A stretch of 64,000 nt of DNA from Halopseudomonas xiamenensis (lineage in GTDB: Bacteria; Pseudomonadota; Gammaproteobacteria; Pseudomonadales; Pseudomonadaceae), in contig NZ_JACLGO010000003.1 of NCBI RefSeq assembly GCF_014219065.1, positions 165,921 to 229,920 on the forward strand. The letters run 5' to 3'. The position numbers were made by a program, and so were the translations under genes. Positions 25,235-32,888 of this stretch are shown here, one piece after another. Numbering within the stretch: the first letter of the stretch is position 1; each line of letters begins with the position of its first letter. The notes under the pieces were generated by a model, which worked only from the letters and a program-made list of their open reading frames with translations, was not told where the DNA came from and made no database searches.

Positions 25235-25445
25235 AGGTTGTCTGTCGTATATCCGGCCTCTGTATGCAGCTTGAACTGCGGGCCCCGATGAGATCTGCAA
25301 GTGTATCGTCCTGATCGAGCACACAGCCTGTGATGGCTTTGAACCTCCGAAGGTTTTCGATACACCGGTTTACCTGTGTTGTCATCGTTTGCTGATTGCC
25401 TTCGCAACCTGGGGTGTGCCTCTTGTTAACCTTGTTTAACTGCTT
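25235..25445 (-). ncRNA. Candidate bridge/seekRNA of the IS1111 element
   Basis: Non-coding DNA between the transposase stop and the distal repeat, read on the minus strand. Two loops are visible (plus-strand coordinates). Target-type loop: outer stem 25301-25308/25358-25365 (GTGTATCG/CGATACAC) and inner stem 25325-25328/25335-25338, with guides at 25315-25322 (TCGAGCAC, identical to right flank 26577-26584) and 25341-25348 (GAACCTCC, reverse complement of left flank 25175-25182). Donor-type loop: inner hairpin 25266-25279, with guides at 25245-25252 (TCGTATAT, identical to left terminus 25181-25188) and 25286-25294 (CGATGAGAT, reverse complement of right terminus 26571-26579). Each loop has one guide per DNA strand, as in bridge RNAs. 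RNA ends are guesses. Confidence 0.7.
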
Positions 25446-25453
25446 TGATGTCT

Positions 25454-26479
25454 TTACGCACAGGGCGCGGCTTGGTAGCGCTCGGATCGGGTAATGACTG
25501 CCCAGCCTATACGGGCCATCTTGTTTGCCAGGGCGACGGTGGCTTTGTTGTAACCTCGCCGCTCCACGAGGCTGAGAACCCACTGTCGGAGCCTGTCATT
25601 GTGCTTGTGCGCATAACGTATGGCTGACCGGGCCCCATGGATCAGCAAGGCGCGCAGATACTTGTCCCCGGACTTGGTAATGCGGCCCAGGATGGACTTG
25701 CCTCCCGTACTATGCTGTCTGGGGACCAGGCCCAGAGCTGCTGCCGCATCGCGACCACACTTGAACTGTTGACCGTTGCCCATCCAGCTACGGAAGGCGC
25801 TGCTGCTGATAGGGCCGAAGCCGGGAATGCTGATCAGGTTCTGACAGACTTCATCCTGCTTGGCTTGGCTCTCGATCTCCTGGGTGTACCATGCGAGTTC
25901 CTCCTCCCAGAGGCGGTACTGCTGGTATTGACGATCCAGTAGTTGCCGCAAGCGCCAGGGCAGGCTGTTCTCACCCTCTTCCAGCAGGGCCGCGACCGTG
26001 CTGCCAAAGCGTGCCTTGCCTTCGGGTATGACCACGCCATGCTCGGCCAGCAGTGCTCTGGTACGGTTGATCAGGCGCGTCTGATCGGCCACCAGAGCCT
26101 TGCGTATGCGGTGCAGGTTCTGGTTCAGCACCTGCTCCACCGTCTTCGGTGCCACAGGACGAATGCGTCCGTGCTGAGCCGCCTCGGCAATGGCTTCGGC
26201 ATCGTTATAGTCATTCTTCTGTCGGCGCAGGTAGGCCTTGATGTGCTGCGGCGGCAGCAGCTTCACCTCGTGGCCCAGTGCCTGGATCTCTCTGGCCCAA
26301 TAATGGGCGCCGGAGCAGGCTTCCAAAGCCACGACACATTGTGGCTGATTTGCCAGATAGGACAGCACCTGTGCTCGCCGCAGCTTCTTGCGTTGCAACT
26401 GTTTGCCTGAAGGACTCAAAGCCACAACGAAGAAAATGCTCTTTGCCAGATCGATGCCGATAGTCATACTTGAGTTCAT
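25454..26479 (-). CDS. IS110/IS1111-type DEDD transposase
   Basis: A 341-residue recombinase with both family domains: the N-terminal RuvC-like DEDD domain (Asp10 in IGIDLAK, Glu in ALEACSGAHYW, Asp residues in KNDYNDAEAIAEA) and the C-terminal transposase_20 domain (SIPGFGPISS, FRSWMGNGQQFKCGRDAAAA, with the candidate Ser nucleophile in HSTGGKSILG). No frameshift or stop interrupts it. The start ATG at 26479 has GGAGG five bases upstream. That ribosome site lies inside a copy of the terminal repeat (26478-26490), so read-through transcripts from outside could fold and block translation. Confidence 0.95.
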   Translation of the reverse strand: MNSSMTIGIDLAKSIFFVVALSPSGKQLQRKKLRRAQVLSYLANQPQCVVALEACSGAHYWAREIQALGHEVKLLPPQHIKAYLRRQKNDYNDAEAIAEAAQHGRIRPVAPKTVEQVLNQNLHRIRKALVADQTRLINRTRALLAEHGVVIPEGKARFGSTVAALLEEGENSLPWRLRQLLDRQYQQYRLWEEELAWYTQEIESQAKQDEVCQNLISIPGFGPISSSAFRSWMGNGQQFKCGRDAAAALGLVPRQHSTGGKSILGRITKSGDKYLRALLIHGARSAIRYAHKHNDRLRQWVLSLVERRGYNKATVALANKMARIGWAVITRSERYQAAPCA

Positions 26480-26490
26480 GGTCTCCTCCC
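26478..26490. promoter_or_regulatory. Internal copy of the IS repeat covering the transposase ribosome site
   Basis: Plus-strand ATGGTCTCCTCCC repeats the distal terminal repeat exactly. On the transposase mRNA this is the Shine-Dalgarno segment and the first two bases of the start codon. It is perfectly complementary over 13 bases to the proximal terminal repeat (26560-26572). Confidence 0.75.
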
Positions 26491-26558
26491 GACTCCTCGT
26501 TTCTCTCAATAGATGTTTAGCATCTATTTCCTGGCGCATCACGACGCCGTAAGGGGGG

Positions 26559-26572
26559 AGGGAGGAGACCAT
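26559..26572. repeat. Subterminal inverted repeat of the IS, transposase-proximal
   Basis: AGGGAGGAGACCAT, the exact inverse of 25187-25200. It lies 80 bp upstream of the transposase start. Confidence 0.9.
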
Positions 26573-26576
26573 CTCA

Positions 26577-26654
26577 TCGAGCACCAGCTCGTACCAAGGC
26601 GCGCCGGCAGCCAGGGTGTTACCGGCTGGCCCCATTCATCGAGCTGGTGCTCGA
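26577..26654. repeat. REP-like inverted pair at the IS insertion site
   Basis: TCGAGCACCAGCTCG (26577-26591) and CGAGCTGGTGCTCGA (26640-26654) are perfectly inverted over 15 bp. Each arm is itself a small palindrome (CGAGC/GCTCG), and a weaker inner repeat (GCCAG/CTGGC) lies between. It follows etfA by about 60 bp and could act as a transcript-end structure. The IS is inserted exactly at its left edge. Confidence 0.8.
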
Positions 26655-26715
26655 CGTGCCCAGAAACGGTCCAGCGTTACCTGACGGGGCCATACGAGGC
26701 GCGCCCCCATCAGCA

Positions 26716-27684
26716 TCAGCCCGGCAACTGCTCCAACAACACAGGCAGCAGTTGCTCCCACTCGGCCACCACCCCCACATTGGCGACCTTGAAGATGTCC
26801 GCCGCCGGGTCCTTGTTGACCGCCAGGATGCAGGTCTCGCTGCTGATCCCGGCCAGATGCTGCGGGGTGCCAGAGATACCGACCGCCAGATACACCCCGG
26901 CAGTGACGAAGTTGCCGGAAATACCCACCTGCCGGGCCACCGGCACCAGCCCGGCATCCACCGCCGGCAGGCTGCCGCCAAGCGCGCCATCGAGTCTGGC
27001 CGCCAGCTCCTCGAGCAGGGCAAAGCCCTGCTCATTGACCCCGCGCCCACCAGCTACCACCAGCCGCGCGCCCTGTACCGGTGCCAGGCGTTGCTCGCTC
27101 CGGCTCTGCTCGATAAGCATGGCCGGCGGCAGCGGTTGTGACAGCGCTACTCTCTGCGGCTCGGCCAGCTCCCCCGCGGCCACCGCCTGTGCCTTGCCCA
27201 GCCGCAGGCAGGCCACGCCCAGCGGCGCGTCCAGGCGCAGTTCCAGGGTCTTGCGCCCGCCCCATACCGCCCGCTCGGCAAGCCAGCCGGCGTCATCCCA
27301 CAGCAACTGCTGGCAGCGGCCGAGCAAAGGCGCATCCAGTTGCGCCGCCAGGTGGCCGGCCAGCTCCTCACCGTCGGCGCCCGGCGGCACCAGCAGAACC
27401 TGTTGACCGCTCAGGTCCCCCAGCACCTGCGCCGTGGCGGCGGCCAGTGCCGGCTGGTTCTGCGCATCGGCCAGGGCACTGTGCTGCGCCAGCCGTACCG
27501 CACCTGCGCCCGCCGAAGCCAGCCGCTGCAACACCTGCGCGGGCACGTCTTCGCCCAGCAGCAGCACGTCGAAGCCGCAGCCGGCACTGGCGCTGACCTG
27601 TTGCGCCGTGCCCAGGGTAGCGACCAGTGCGTCCTCGCCCCAGGCCAGTGGAATCACCGCTACTATGCCATGCGTCGCGCTCAT
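26716..27684 (-). CDS. etfA: Electron transfer flavoprotein subunit alpha
   Basis: A 322-residue ETF alpha (FixB) subunit. The C-terminal FAD-binding domain shows VVAGGRGVNEQGFALLEELA, a ligand loop around AVDAGLVP, QVGISGNFV, VYLAVGISGTPQHLAGI and INKDP-equivalent AVNKDPAADIFKVANVGVV. Together with the beta subunit it carries electrons from flavin dehydrogenases to ETF-quinone oxidoreductase. Overlap with the beta gene is 4 bp. The N-terminal half is divergent from housekeeping ETF, suggesting a pathway-dedicated copy serving the FAD dehydrogenases in this operon. Last gene of the 34.4-26.7 kb operon. Confidence 0.93.
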   Translation of the reverse strand: MSATHGIVAVIPLAWGEDALVATLGTAQQVSASAGCGFDVLLLGEDVPAQVLQRLASAGAGAVRLAQHSALADAQNQPALAAATAQVLGDLSGQQVLLVPPGADGEELAGHLAAQLDAPLLGRCQQLLWDDAGWLAERAVWGGRKTLELRLDAPLGVACLRLGKAQAVAAGELAEPQRVALSQPLPPAMLIEQSRSEQRLAPVQGARLVVAGGRGVNEQGFALLEELAARLDGALGGSLPAVDAGLVPVARQVGISGNFVTAGVYLAVGISGTPQHLAGISSETCILAVNKDPAADIFKVANVGVVAEWEQLLPVLLEQLPG

Positions 27685-28463
27685 GCCTGTCCCTCCCCTT
27701 GCAGATACGCCAGCAAGACCATCGCCTGGCTGGTCACGTCGCCCTCCAGCATCCGGCAGTTGCCGCCACGCTGGACCTCCCGCGCCGGCAGCAACCGCCC
27801 CAACGGCAGCCAGCTGCTGGCCTCGCTGTGGGCGACGACCGTCTCGAAGCTCATCTTCCTGGCCATCATCACGTTCTTCATCAGTGGATGACGCAACTTG
27901 TTGCGCCGGTCATTGGTCACCGTCGCCAGCAACGCCGCCCGCGGACGATGCCACTGCTGGCTGGTAGCCCGCTCGCGCAGCAGGCTGAGCTGGCCGTCCT
28001 GCCACTCGGCATACTGGACCAGGGCGAACAGCGGCAGGTGCAGGCGAGCCGCCAGCATCACCGGCAGGCCACCTTCGTCCAGGTCACCGAACTCGCGGCC
28101 GATCAGCAGCAGGTCCGGCTGCAGCCCTTCATCCGCCAACAGCTGGGCGATCTGCCCACTACTCAGCCGCGCATCCCAGGGGCAGTACGGCTGCAGCTGC
28201 AGGCAGCGCAGGCGATCGGGCTTGAACGCGGCCACGGCACGCAACAGGTTGTCCTCGTTGCTGCCACCCAGCACCAGTACCTCGATACGGCAGTCGTCGC
28301 GCTGGTCGCGCAGTTTCAGTGCCAGCTCCAGCGCACCCTCGTCGAACGGACTGAGAATGCGCCGCGACTGGCCACTTTCAGCAATCCGGCCATTGTCCAG
28401 GCCGATGTCATGCAGCGGGTAGCGGTTGTCCGCCACCCCCGCCAGCAATACCAGGATATTCAT
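27681..28463 (-). CDS. etfB: Electron transfer flavoprotein subunit beta
   Basis: A 260-residue ETF beta (FixA) subunit, with the N-terminal MNILVLLAGVADNR, an AMP-binding region near 115-135 (LLIGREFGDLDEGGLPVMLA), and the family segment NDRRNKLRHPLMKNVMMARK near 190-215. It pairs with etfA (overlap 4 bp) and follows the FAD dehydrogenase by 15 bp. The sequence is not that of the canonical housekeeping ETF, so a dedicated electron acceptor for the local FAD-dependent desaturases is likely. Confidence 0.92.
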   Translation of the reverse strand: MNILVLLAGVADNRYPLHDIGLDNGRIAESGQSRRILSPFDEGALELALKLRDQRDDCRIEVLVLGGSNEDNLLRAVAAFKPDRLRCLQLQPYCPWDARLSSGQIAQLLADEGLQPDLLLIGREFGDLDEGGLPVMLAARLHLPLFALVQYAEWQDGQLSLLRERATSQQWHRPRAALLATVTNDRRNKLRHPLMKNVMMARKMSFETVVAHSEASSWLPLGRLLPAREVQRGGNCRMLEGDVTSQAMVLLAYLQGEGQA

Positions 28464-28478
28464 CGCGCCCTCCCCGCC

Positions 28479-29852
28479 TCAGCCATTGACCGCAGTGGCC
28501 GCGGCCAGCCGACCGAAGATCGCCGCCTTGCCCAGCGCCGAGCCGGTCATATAGGCCGCGCCATGCAGCCCGCCGACCATTTCCCCGGCAGCCAGCAGGC
28601 CCTCGATCGGCTCGCCGAACACATCCTGTACGCGCATCCGCGCATCCACCCGCACCCCGCAATAGGTGCCGAATACCGCCGCGGTGGAGGGATAGGCATA
28701 GAATGGCGGACGCAGGATCGGGCGCAGCTCGCCGAACTGGTGCACCAGATGCTGACGGCCGAATTCGGGGGTATGCCCCTCGCTGACTGCGGCGTTGTAG
28801 GCATTTACCTCATCGACCAAGGTCTGCTCCGGTAGCTCCAGCAAGCGGGCCAGTTGCTCCAGGCTGTCGGCCTCGACGAACAGGCCCTCTTCCAGGCGCC
28901 GCTCGAAATCGAGAATGCGCACCCGATTGTCGCCACTGCGCATGATGTCCTGATCGAGAATCTGGTAGGTCACCCCATAGGGCTGCTGCATGCAGGCATC
29001 GCCCAACAGCTTGTAGGACAGCGACTCATCGACATAGCGCCGACCATCCTGATTGACTGCGATCGCGCCCTTGTACACCGCCAGGCAGGCATGGTGGTTG
29101 TGCTCATCCATCGGGTGCTTGCCGAAGGTGCCCTTGATATGCACCATGTCGCGCACATCGGCGCCCAGCGCCCAGGCCATGCGCAGACCATCGCCTTCGT
29201 TGCCCTCGCCGCCGATAAAGACCGCCTCGTCATACAACGGGGCGAAGCGGTGGATCATCTCGCGATCATGCACGAAGCCGCCGCAGGCCAGGATCACGCC
29301 CCGCTCGGCATGGATCTCCAGGGTCTGCCCGGCCTGCTCGGCAGTCACGCCGATCACCCGCCCGCCGATATCACGCAGCAGCCGACGGGCACGGGTCTGG
29401 TAGAGGACCTCCACCCTGCCGCTGCTGCGCGCCGCCTGTTCCAGTTGCCGTACCATGTCCGCCGGATCGACGTTATGCACCCGTGGTACCGATTGCCCGG
29501 AAGCCGTTTCGATCACCGGCTGGAAGCTCACGCCGTGGTGTTTCAGCCATTCGTAGGTGGCCAGCTGGTTGTCGGCGTAGGCCCTGACCAGCGCCTCGTC
29601 GCACTCGCCCTTGCCCACGTCCACCAGATCGCGGAACAGCAGCTCGGCCGAATCCTCGATGCCGCGCTCCTGTTGCAGGTCGGTGCCGGCAAACGCCAGG
29701 CAGCCGCCGCTCATGGCCGAGGAACCACCGCTGGCTGCGGTCTTTTCCAGCAGCAGCACCTGCAGTCCCGCCTCGGCAGCGCTCAAGGCAGCGGCGAAAC
29801 CAGCCAGGCCGCCGCCAATGACCAACAGTTGGGTGTTCAGGTAATTGCTCAT
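28479..29852 (-). CDS. FAD-dependent dehydrogenase, FAD_binding_2 family
   Basis: A 457-residue flavoprotein with LVIGGGLAGFAAALSAAEAG at the N-terminus, the conserved SAMSGGCLAFAG segment (residues 44-55), and the C-terminal GLLAAGEMVGGLHGAAYMTG. It resembles fumarate reductase-type and tricarballylate/ketosteroid-type dehydrogenases, without signal peptide or haem. Next to the ETF genes it could donate electrons to ETF, unusual for this family but consistent with the gene order. Likely substrate: an alicyclic or unsaturated keto acid of the pathway (inference). 11 bp separate it from the racemase-like gene upstream. Confidence 0.86.
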   Translation of the reverse strand: MSNYLNTQLLVIGGGLAGFAAALSAAEAGLQVLLLEKTAASGGSSAMSGGCLAFAGTDLQQERGIEDSAELLFRDLVDVGKGECDEALVRAYADNQLATYEWLKHHGVSFQPVIETASGQSVPRVHNVDPADMVRQLEQAARSSGRVEVLYQTRARRLLRDIGGRVIGVTAEQAGQTLEIHAERGVILACGGFVHDREMIHRFAPLYDEAVFIGGEGNEGDGLRMAWALGADVRDMVHIKGTFGKHPMDEHNHHACLAVYKGAIAVNQDGRRYVDESLSYKLLGDACMQQPYGVTYQILDQDIMRSGDNRVRILDFERRLEEGLFVEADSLEQLARLLELPEQTLVDEVNAYNAAVSEGHTPEFGRQHLVHQFGELRPILRPPFYAYPSTAAVFGTYCGVRVDARMRVQDVFGEPIEGLLAAGEMVGGLHGAAYMTGSALGKAAIFGRLAAATAVNG

Positions 29853-29863
29853 CTCAGTGTTCC

Positions 29864-30682
29864 TCAGCGCGGGTCGAGCAGACGCTCGCCCAGGCCATAA
29901 AATTCAAGAATCTCACGTACCCGCAGCGGATCAGGCCGGGCAGAAAAGTAGTTGCGGTCGCAGCTGGCGGTACCGTTGGCACGCTGCAGATCGACCATGC
30001 TTTCCGCCTGCTTGATCCAGGCGCCCAGCGAGTCCAGCACCGGCACCCCGTCCACCTGGTTGATGCCGTGGGTGGCCAGCAGCACGTTCAGCGGTGCTTC
30101 GCCGGGAATGATCACCTCGGCACCGGCCTCGATCAGGCCATGGGCTGCGGCCTGGAAACGCTCGATCAGCCTGTCCGGCTGCTCGAAGGCCGCCAGCACA
30201 TCGTTGAAGCCGAAGCCGACATGCCGCACGCCGCTCAGGCGCTGGCCCAGACCATGGCGCTCGGCGTTGTCGGCGACCAACTCGGCCAGCTCGTCGATGA
30301 ACACCAGCACACCGAACTTGCGCCCCAGCATGCAGGCGGTCAGCATCGCCGACTCGCCATACCCCACCACCGGAATCCGCAGCAGGCTACGAATCTCGCG
30401 CAGCGCCGGCTCCGGCAGCGTGCTGATGGCGTAGGCGTCATAGCCCTGGGCCTCGGCATTGATGCCATTGGCCATGAACTGCAGGCCATGCAGGTACTGC
30501 AGCGCGGCATGCTTGATATCGGTGCCCGGATAGTTGCTGCGGTAGGTGCCCGGTTGCATGCCATGCATGTCGATCACCGTATCCGGACGGGCGACCTTGC
30601 GGAAATGCGCACGCAGCGCGGCGTCATAGGCGCCCAGGTCACTGAGAACGGTAAAGCTCTGGTGCCAGATACGAATACTCAT
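29864..30682 (-). CDS. Asp/Glu/hydantoin-racemase-fold protein without catalytic cysteines
   Basis: A 272-residue protein similar in layout to hydantoin and Asp/Glu racemases: two Rossmann-like halves, IPVVGYGESAMLTACMLGRKF at about 103-123, GAEVIIPGEAPLN at 187-199. The two cysteines that act as acid and base in racemases are replaced: the first motif reads AISTLPEPA (Ser87/Thr88) and the second has Glu195 in PGEAP. Racemisation by the usual mechanism is therefore unlikely. Isomerase, decarboxylase or lyase activity on a ring-derived acid would be compatible with the family. It overlaps the PQQ dehydrogenase gene by 4 bp. Confidence 0.8.
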   Translation of the reverse strand: MSIRIWHQSFTVLSDLGAYDAALRAHFRKVARPDTVIDMHGMQPGTYRSNYPGTDIKHAALQYLHGLQFMANGINAEAQGYDAYAISTLPEPALREIRSLLRIPVVGYGESAMLTACMLGRKFGVLVFIDELAELVADNAERHGLGQRLSGVRHVGFGFNDVLAAFEQPDRLIERFQAAAHGLIEAGAEVIIPGEAPLNVLLATHGINQVDGVPVLDSLGAWIKQAESMVDLQRANGTASCDRNYFSARPDPLRVREILEFYGLGERLLDPR

Positions 30683-32853
30683 GGTTGGTCCTTGTCGATA
30701 TGGTTGTCGGAACGGTTGGCCTCCATGACCAGGCCGGGTTCGGCCGGCTGGCTGGCCCGGGCGCGATCCCGGATGAACTGCTGCAGCGCCTGCAGCTGCG
30801 CCTGGTCGAAATCATCGAACACCGGCATGCCGCGCAGTTGCAGAGCACCACCGCGCACCACCTGATCGAAGCCTTCCGGGCTCAGCGCCAGGGCCGAGGC
30901 GCGCAGGTCCGGGGCGCCGCCACCGCTGATCACATCGTTGCCATGGCAGGTCTGGCAATTGCGCACATACAGATCCCGCCCCCGCTGCACGTGCTCGGCA
31001 TCCAGTTGCAGATCGGGGTTATCCAGCAGTTGCAGCGCTGCGCTGGTTACCGGCGGCAATGCGGCCTCGCCGCCAATACGGAAGGTCAGCAGGCGTCTGG
31101 TCTGGTCGCGATAGCCCCAGCCGTGCTGGGCGAACAACGAGCCTCCGACCAGCGGACCTCCGCCACCCCAGCCGACCAGCACGGAAATCTGCTGCACACC
31201 ATCAACGCTGTAGCTCACCGGCGGTGCACTGATGCCACGCTGGGCCTGGAACTGCCACAGCGGCGCACCGCTGGCGGCATCGAAGGCCTTCAGATAGCCA
31301 TCGGCCTGGCCCTGGAATACCAGGTTGCCGGCGGTGGTCAGGGTACCGCCCGGCCAGGCACCGGCGGTGGGCTGCGACCAGACCTCGCGCTGGGCCAGCG
31401 GGTCCCACGCGATCAGCGATGAACTACCCGCCTCGCGCGGCGCATCACCGGCGCCGAGATTGAGACCGAAGGCATAGGTATGGCTGCGATGCAGCCACTT
31501 CTTCGGATCGATACCCATGTCGTTGTAGTAACCGGGAATGTGCAGCGCCGGCACGTACACCAGCCCGGTCTGTGGGTTGAACGACATCGGATGCCAGCTA
31601 TGACGCCCCGGTGGCCCCGGCCAGATGAACGCCTCGCCGCTTTCATAACGCGCGCCGGGCACCTCCACCGGGCGGCCGGTGGCCAGATCGACGCGTTCGG
31701 CCCAGGTCACCTCGCCCAGTTTCTCGGCGGAGATCAGCTTGCCGCTGGCCCGGTCGATCACATAGAAGAAACCGTTCTTCGGCGCATGCAACAGCACCTG
31801 GCGCGGCTCGCCGTCAATCTCCAGTTCGGCCAGCACCATGTCCATCGAGGAGTTGAAATCCCAGGTCTCGCCGGGCGTGGTCTGGTAGTGCCACTGGTAC
31901 TCGCCGCTGTCGGCATCCAGCGCGACGATGGATGAGAGGAACAGGTTGTCGCCCCCTTCCGGGCTGCGTATCTTGCGGTTCCACGGCGCGCCATTGCCGG
32001 TACCCAGGTACACCCGGTTGAACTGCGGATCGTAGGTCATCGAGTTCCACACGGTGCCGCCACCGCCGTGCTTCCACCACTCGCCACTCCAGGTCTCGGC
32101 GGCCATGCGCATGGCCTCGTTCTCGAAACCCTCTGCCGGGTTGCCGGGTACGGTATGGAAGCGCCAGGACAACTCGCCAGTCTTGGCGTCATAGGCGCTC
32201 ACATAGCCACGCAACGGGCCATTATCGGCACCGCCGAAACCAATCAGCACCTTGCCGTTGAATGCCAGCGGCATGCCGGTGATGATCGCACTGCTCTGCG
32301 GGTCGGTGGTCTGCACCGACCATTGCGGTTCGCCGCTGGCCATGTCCAGCGCGATCAACCGGCCATCACCGGTGCCGACAAAGAGACTGTTCCCCCACAT
32401 CGCCAGGCCACGGTTCATGCCCCAGTACATGCGCTGGCGACGCGGGTTATTGTCGCGAAAGGCTTCGGTGACCTTGGGGTCGTAGCGCCACAGCGGCTTG
32501 CCGCTGCGCGCATCCACCGCGTGTACCACGCTGTGCGTGGCGCTGAAGTAGATCACGCCCTCCTTCACCAGCGGCGTCGATACCAGCGAGGTCGCTTCGG
32601 GCAGGTCCAGTGCCCAGGCCAACCCCAGCTCCGAGATGTTCTGGCTATTGATCTGCTGCAACGGGCTGAAGCGCTGCTCCGAGTAGTTGCGCCCGTAGGC
32701 CAGCCAATCGTTGCCTGGCAGCTCGGCACTGATGGCCGCGCGGTCGACCGGGGCGGCAGCAGCCGGCAGCGAGCAGCTCATGCCCAGCCCGCACAGCAAG
32801 GCCCAACTCAGCGCCTGGCGCCGCAGCGCCCAGGGTCCTTGGGGATATCGCAT
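30679..32853 (-). CDS. Periplasmic PQQ-dependent quinohaemoprotein alcohol dehydrogenase
   Basis: A 724-residue type II quinohaemoprotein: signal peptide ending AAAA-PVD, an eight-bladed propeller (about 45-590) with the tryptophan-docking repeats, and a C-terminal cytochrome c domain with NCQTCH and the axial Met in LRGMPVF. The catalytic Asp is in WDFNSSMD, and HPMSFNPQTGLVYVPA matches type II enzymes. The vicinal disulphide pair that normally lies over PQQ (CCDxxNRG) is replaced by Met142-Tyr143 in MYWGMNRG. It oxidises an alcohol in the periplasm, passing electrons to a cytochrome or azurin. ATG 32853 is chosen because it gives a proper signal peptide. Confidence 0.9.
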   Translation of the reverse strand: MRYPQGPWALRRQALSWALLCGLGMSCSLPAAAAPVDRAAISAELPGNDWLAYGRNYSEQRFSPLQQINSQNISELGLAWALDLPEATSLVSTPLVKEGVIYFSATHSVVHAVDARSGKPLWRYDPKVTEAFRDNNPRRQRMYWGMNRGLAMWGNSLFVGTGDGRLIALDMASGEPQWSVQTTDPQSSAIITGMPLAFNGKVLIGFGGADNGPLRGYVSAYDAKTGELSWRFHTVPGNPAEGFENEAMRMAAETWSGEWWKHGGGGTVWNSMTYDPQFNRVYLGTGNGAPWNRKIRSPEGGDNLFLSSIVALDADSGEYQWHYQTTPGETWDFNSSMDMVLAELEIDGEPRQVLLHAPKNGFFYVIDRASGKLISAEKLGEVTWAERVDLATGRPVEVPGARYESGEAFIWPGPPGRHSWHPMSFNPQTGLVYVPALHIPGYYNDMGIDPKKWLHRSHTYAFGLNLGAGDAPREAGSSSLIAWDPLAQREVWSQPTAGAWPGGTLTTAGNLVFQGQADGYLKAFDAASGAPLWQFQAQRGISAPPVSYSVDGVQQISVLVGWGGGGPLVGGSLFAQHGWGYRDQTRRLLTFRIGGEAALPPVTSAALQLLDNPDLQLDAEHVQRGRDLYVRNCQTCHGNDVISGGGAPDLRASALALSPEGFDQVVRGGALQLRGMPVFDDFDQAQLQALQQFIRDRARASQPAEPGLVMEANRSDNHIDKDQP

Positions 32854-32888
32854 AGTGCAATCTCTTGTTGTCATTATTGTTGTTCCGT

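Larger units (their letters stand above)
25181..26579 (-). mobile_element. IS110-family (IS1111-group) insertion sequence
   Basis: A complete element of about 1.4 kb: one DEDD transposase gene, 14-bp perfect subterminal inverted repeats (25187-25200 and 26559-26572), and a long non-coding region 3' of the transposase, as in the IS1111 group. The trinucleotide TCG is present at both outer edges (25181-25183 and 26577-26579) and probably represents the recombination core, giving a unit of 1396 bp. Outside the repeats the element would carry a 3-bp terminus on the left and 4 bp on the right, matching the group's habit of subterminal repeats. It sits between the LysR gene and the etfA end, inserted at the edge of a REP-like double palindrome. 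Confidence 0.9.

Noticed and set aside
25150..25407. Minus-strand frame of 85 codons at the distal IS end
   Set aside because: It crosses the IS boundary and the predicted structured RNA, has no ribosome site and no recognisable protein features.
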